From NCBI GenBank assembly GCA_001915545.1, contig MNQS01000135.1:1-64000 (forward strand): a DNA stretch of 64,000 nt, in the 5' to 3' direction. How positions within the stretch are numbered: position 1 is the stretch's first letter; every line of letters begins with the position of its first letter. This stretch comes from Bacteroides sp. 43_108 (GTDB lineage Bacteria > Bacteroidota > Bacteroidia > Bacteroidales > Bacteroidaceae). A model generated the notes under the pieces. That model did no database searches and was not told the origin of the DNA. It was given only the letters and a program-made list of their open reading frames with translations. Shown here one piece after another: positions 63,538 to 64,000 of this stretch. Position numbers and translations under genes: made by a program.

Positions 63538-64000
63538 ATGGGTATGCGCACAGAACTGGATATAATCACACACAAACTTACAAAACAATTCAACGAGGGT
63601 TGCACCAGATATGACCTGCTGAAAGACAATGACAAAATACTGATAGGTCTATCCGGAGGCAAAGATTCGATGGCTCTGCTCACGCTTATGGCAAACAGAA
63701 GCAGAATTTTCAAACCGAAAATCGAAATAGAAGCCGTACACGTGGTTATGGACAACATACCATACAGCAGCGACATTGAATATCTGACTGAGTTTGCAGA
63801 GAAATCCGGATGCAAACTGAACGTCATACATACTTCATTCGACGAGACAACAGACACGAGAAAAACAAAATGTTTTCTGTGTTCATGGAACAGAAGAAAG
63901 GCCATATTCAACTTTGCAGAGAAAAACGGATTCAACAAAATTGCTCTTGGCCATCATCAAGACGACATTATCACGACACTGCTTATGAATATGACTTTCG
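63538..64000 (+). CDS. ttcA: TtcA-like tRNA thiolation/adenylation protein (3' end missing)
   Basis: 154 residues are visible, cut by the window edge. The PP-loop SGGKDSMALL (about 39-48) binds ATP, CFLCSW is the paired-cysteine motif expected for the iron-sulfur site, and GHHQDDI is the conserved C-terminal block. These fit TtcA, which makes 2-thiocytidine at position 32 of tRNA. TilS is excluded by the CxxC pair. It starts at ATG 63538; a second ATG at 63544 is possible. Confidence 0.85.
   Translation, partial: MGMRTELDIITHKLTKQFNEGCTRYDLLKDNDKILIGLSGGKDSMALLTLMANRSRIFKPKIEIEAVHVVMDNIPYSSDIEYLTEFAEKSGCKLNVIHTSFDETTDTRKTKCFLCSWNRRKAIFNFAEKNGFNKIALGHHQDDIITTLLMNMTF

Overview
The window is chromosomal DNA from a member of the Bacteroidales, most likely Prevotellaceae or a close relative. 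This rests on Bacteroidota-type promoters (−7 box TAnnTTTG, −33 box TTG/TTTG, spacer 19-20), A-rich leaders instead of strong Shine-Dalgarno sequences, and lineage-typical genes: the Bat aerotolerance operon, the DUF4295 protein behind L28 and L33, two-domain-CBM amylomaltase, GH2 and GH28 enzymes, and an L-fucose isomerase/permease set. No rRNA, tRNA, phage, transposase or CRISPR array was found. It reads as core genome with small accessory parts.

Layout. 1-463: gene-free, with a promoter followed by two perfect hairpins (possible small RNA). 464-8637: a conserved Bacteroidales protein, a CPA2 antiporter whose 3' end overlaps a convergent MscS channel, a HAD phosphatase, a nitroreductase, a DUF4831 protein and the NAD(P)HX repair enzyme. 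8738-11439: hpt, adk, a Crp-type regulator and an SDR. 11440-12139: a 700-base gap with a palindromic repeat and a probable leader or small RNA encoding an 18-residue peptide. 12140-14053: a CbxX-type AAA ATPase. 14204-23874 (minus): a ten-gene run MoxR, DUF58, membrane protein, batA, batB, batC, batD, batE, PAP2 phosphatase, small HTH-like protein. 24061-28917 (minus): rpmB, rpmG, DUF4295, then ftsY, rimO, an HU protein and an unusual HU-transmembrane-LysM fusion. 29259-36093: an AraC regulator divergent from a complete RND efflux pump. 36439-38054: rplU-rpmA with a structured leader, then a divergent NTF2-like gene and HxlR regulator sharing an intergenic direct repeat. 38256-41034: a GH2 beta-galactosidase behind an 84-bp tandem repeat that carries a complete promoter in each copy. 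41139-49445: an alpha-2-macroglobulin-like protein without the thioester motif, and malQ. 49647-52763: pflB and pflA. 53181-59026: a GH28 enzyme and fucR-fucI-fucP. 59402-64000: serS, a fused NfnAB/SudAB-like flavoprotein and the start of a TtcA-like gene.

How it fits together. The genes suit a saccharolytic anaerobe: glycan hydrolysis (GH2, GH28), maltodextrin and glycogen handling (malQ), fucose uptake and isomerisation, formate fermentation (pflBA), flavin-based NADPH/ferredoxin balancing, and envelope or oxygen-stress protection (Bat, A2M-like protein, MscS, CPA2, RND pump).

The points most worth a second look are the HU-TM-LysM protein, which by its layout could tie the nucleoid to the cell wall; the promoter-bearing 84-bp repeat; the GC-rich palindromic repeat found at three intergenic sites; and the 11.7-12.1 kb leader/small RNA ahead of the AAA ATPase.
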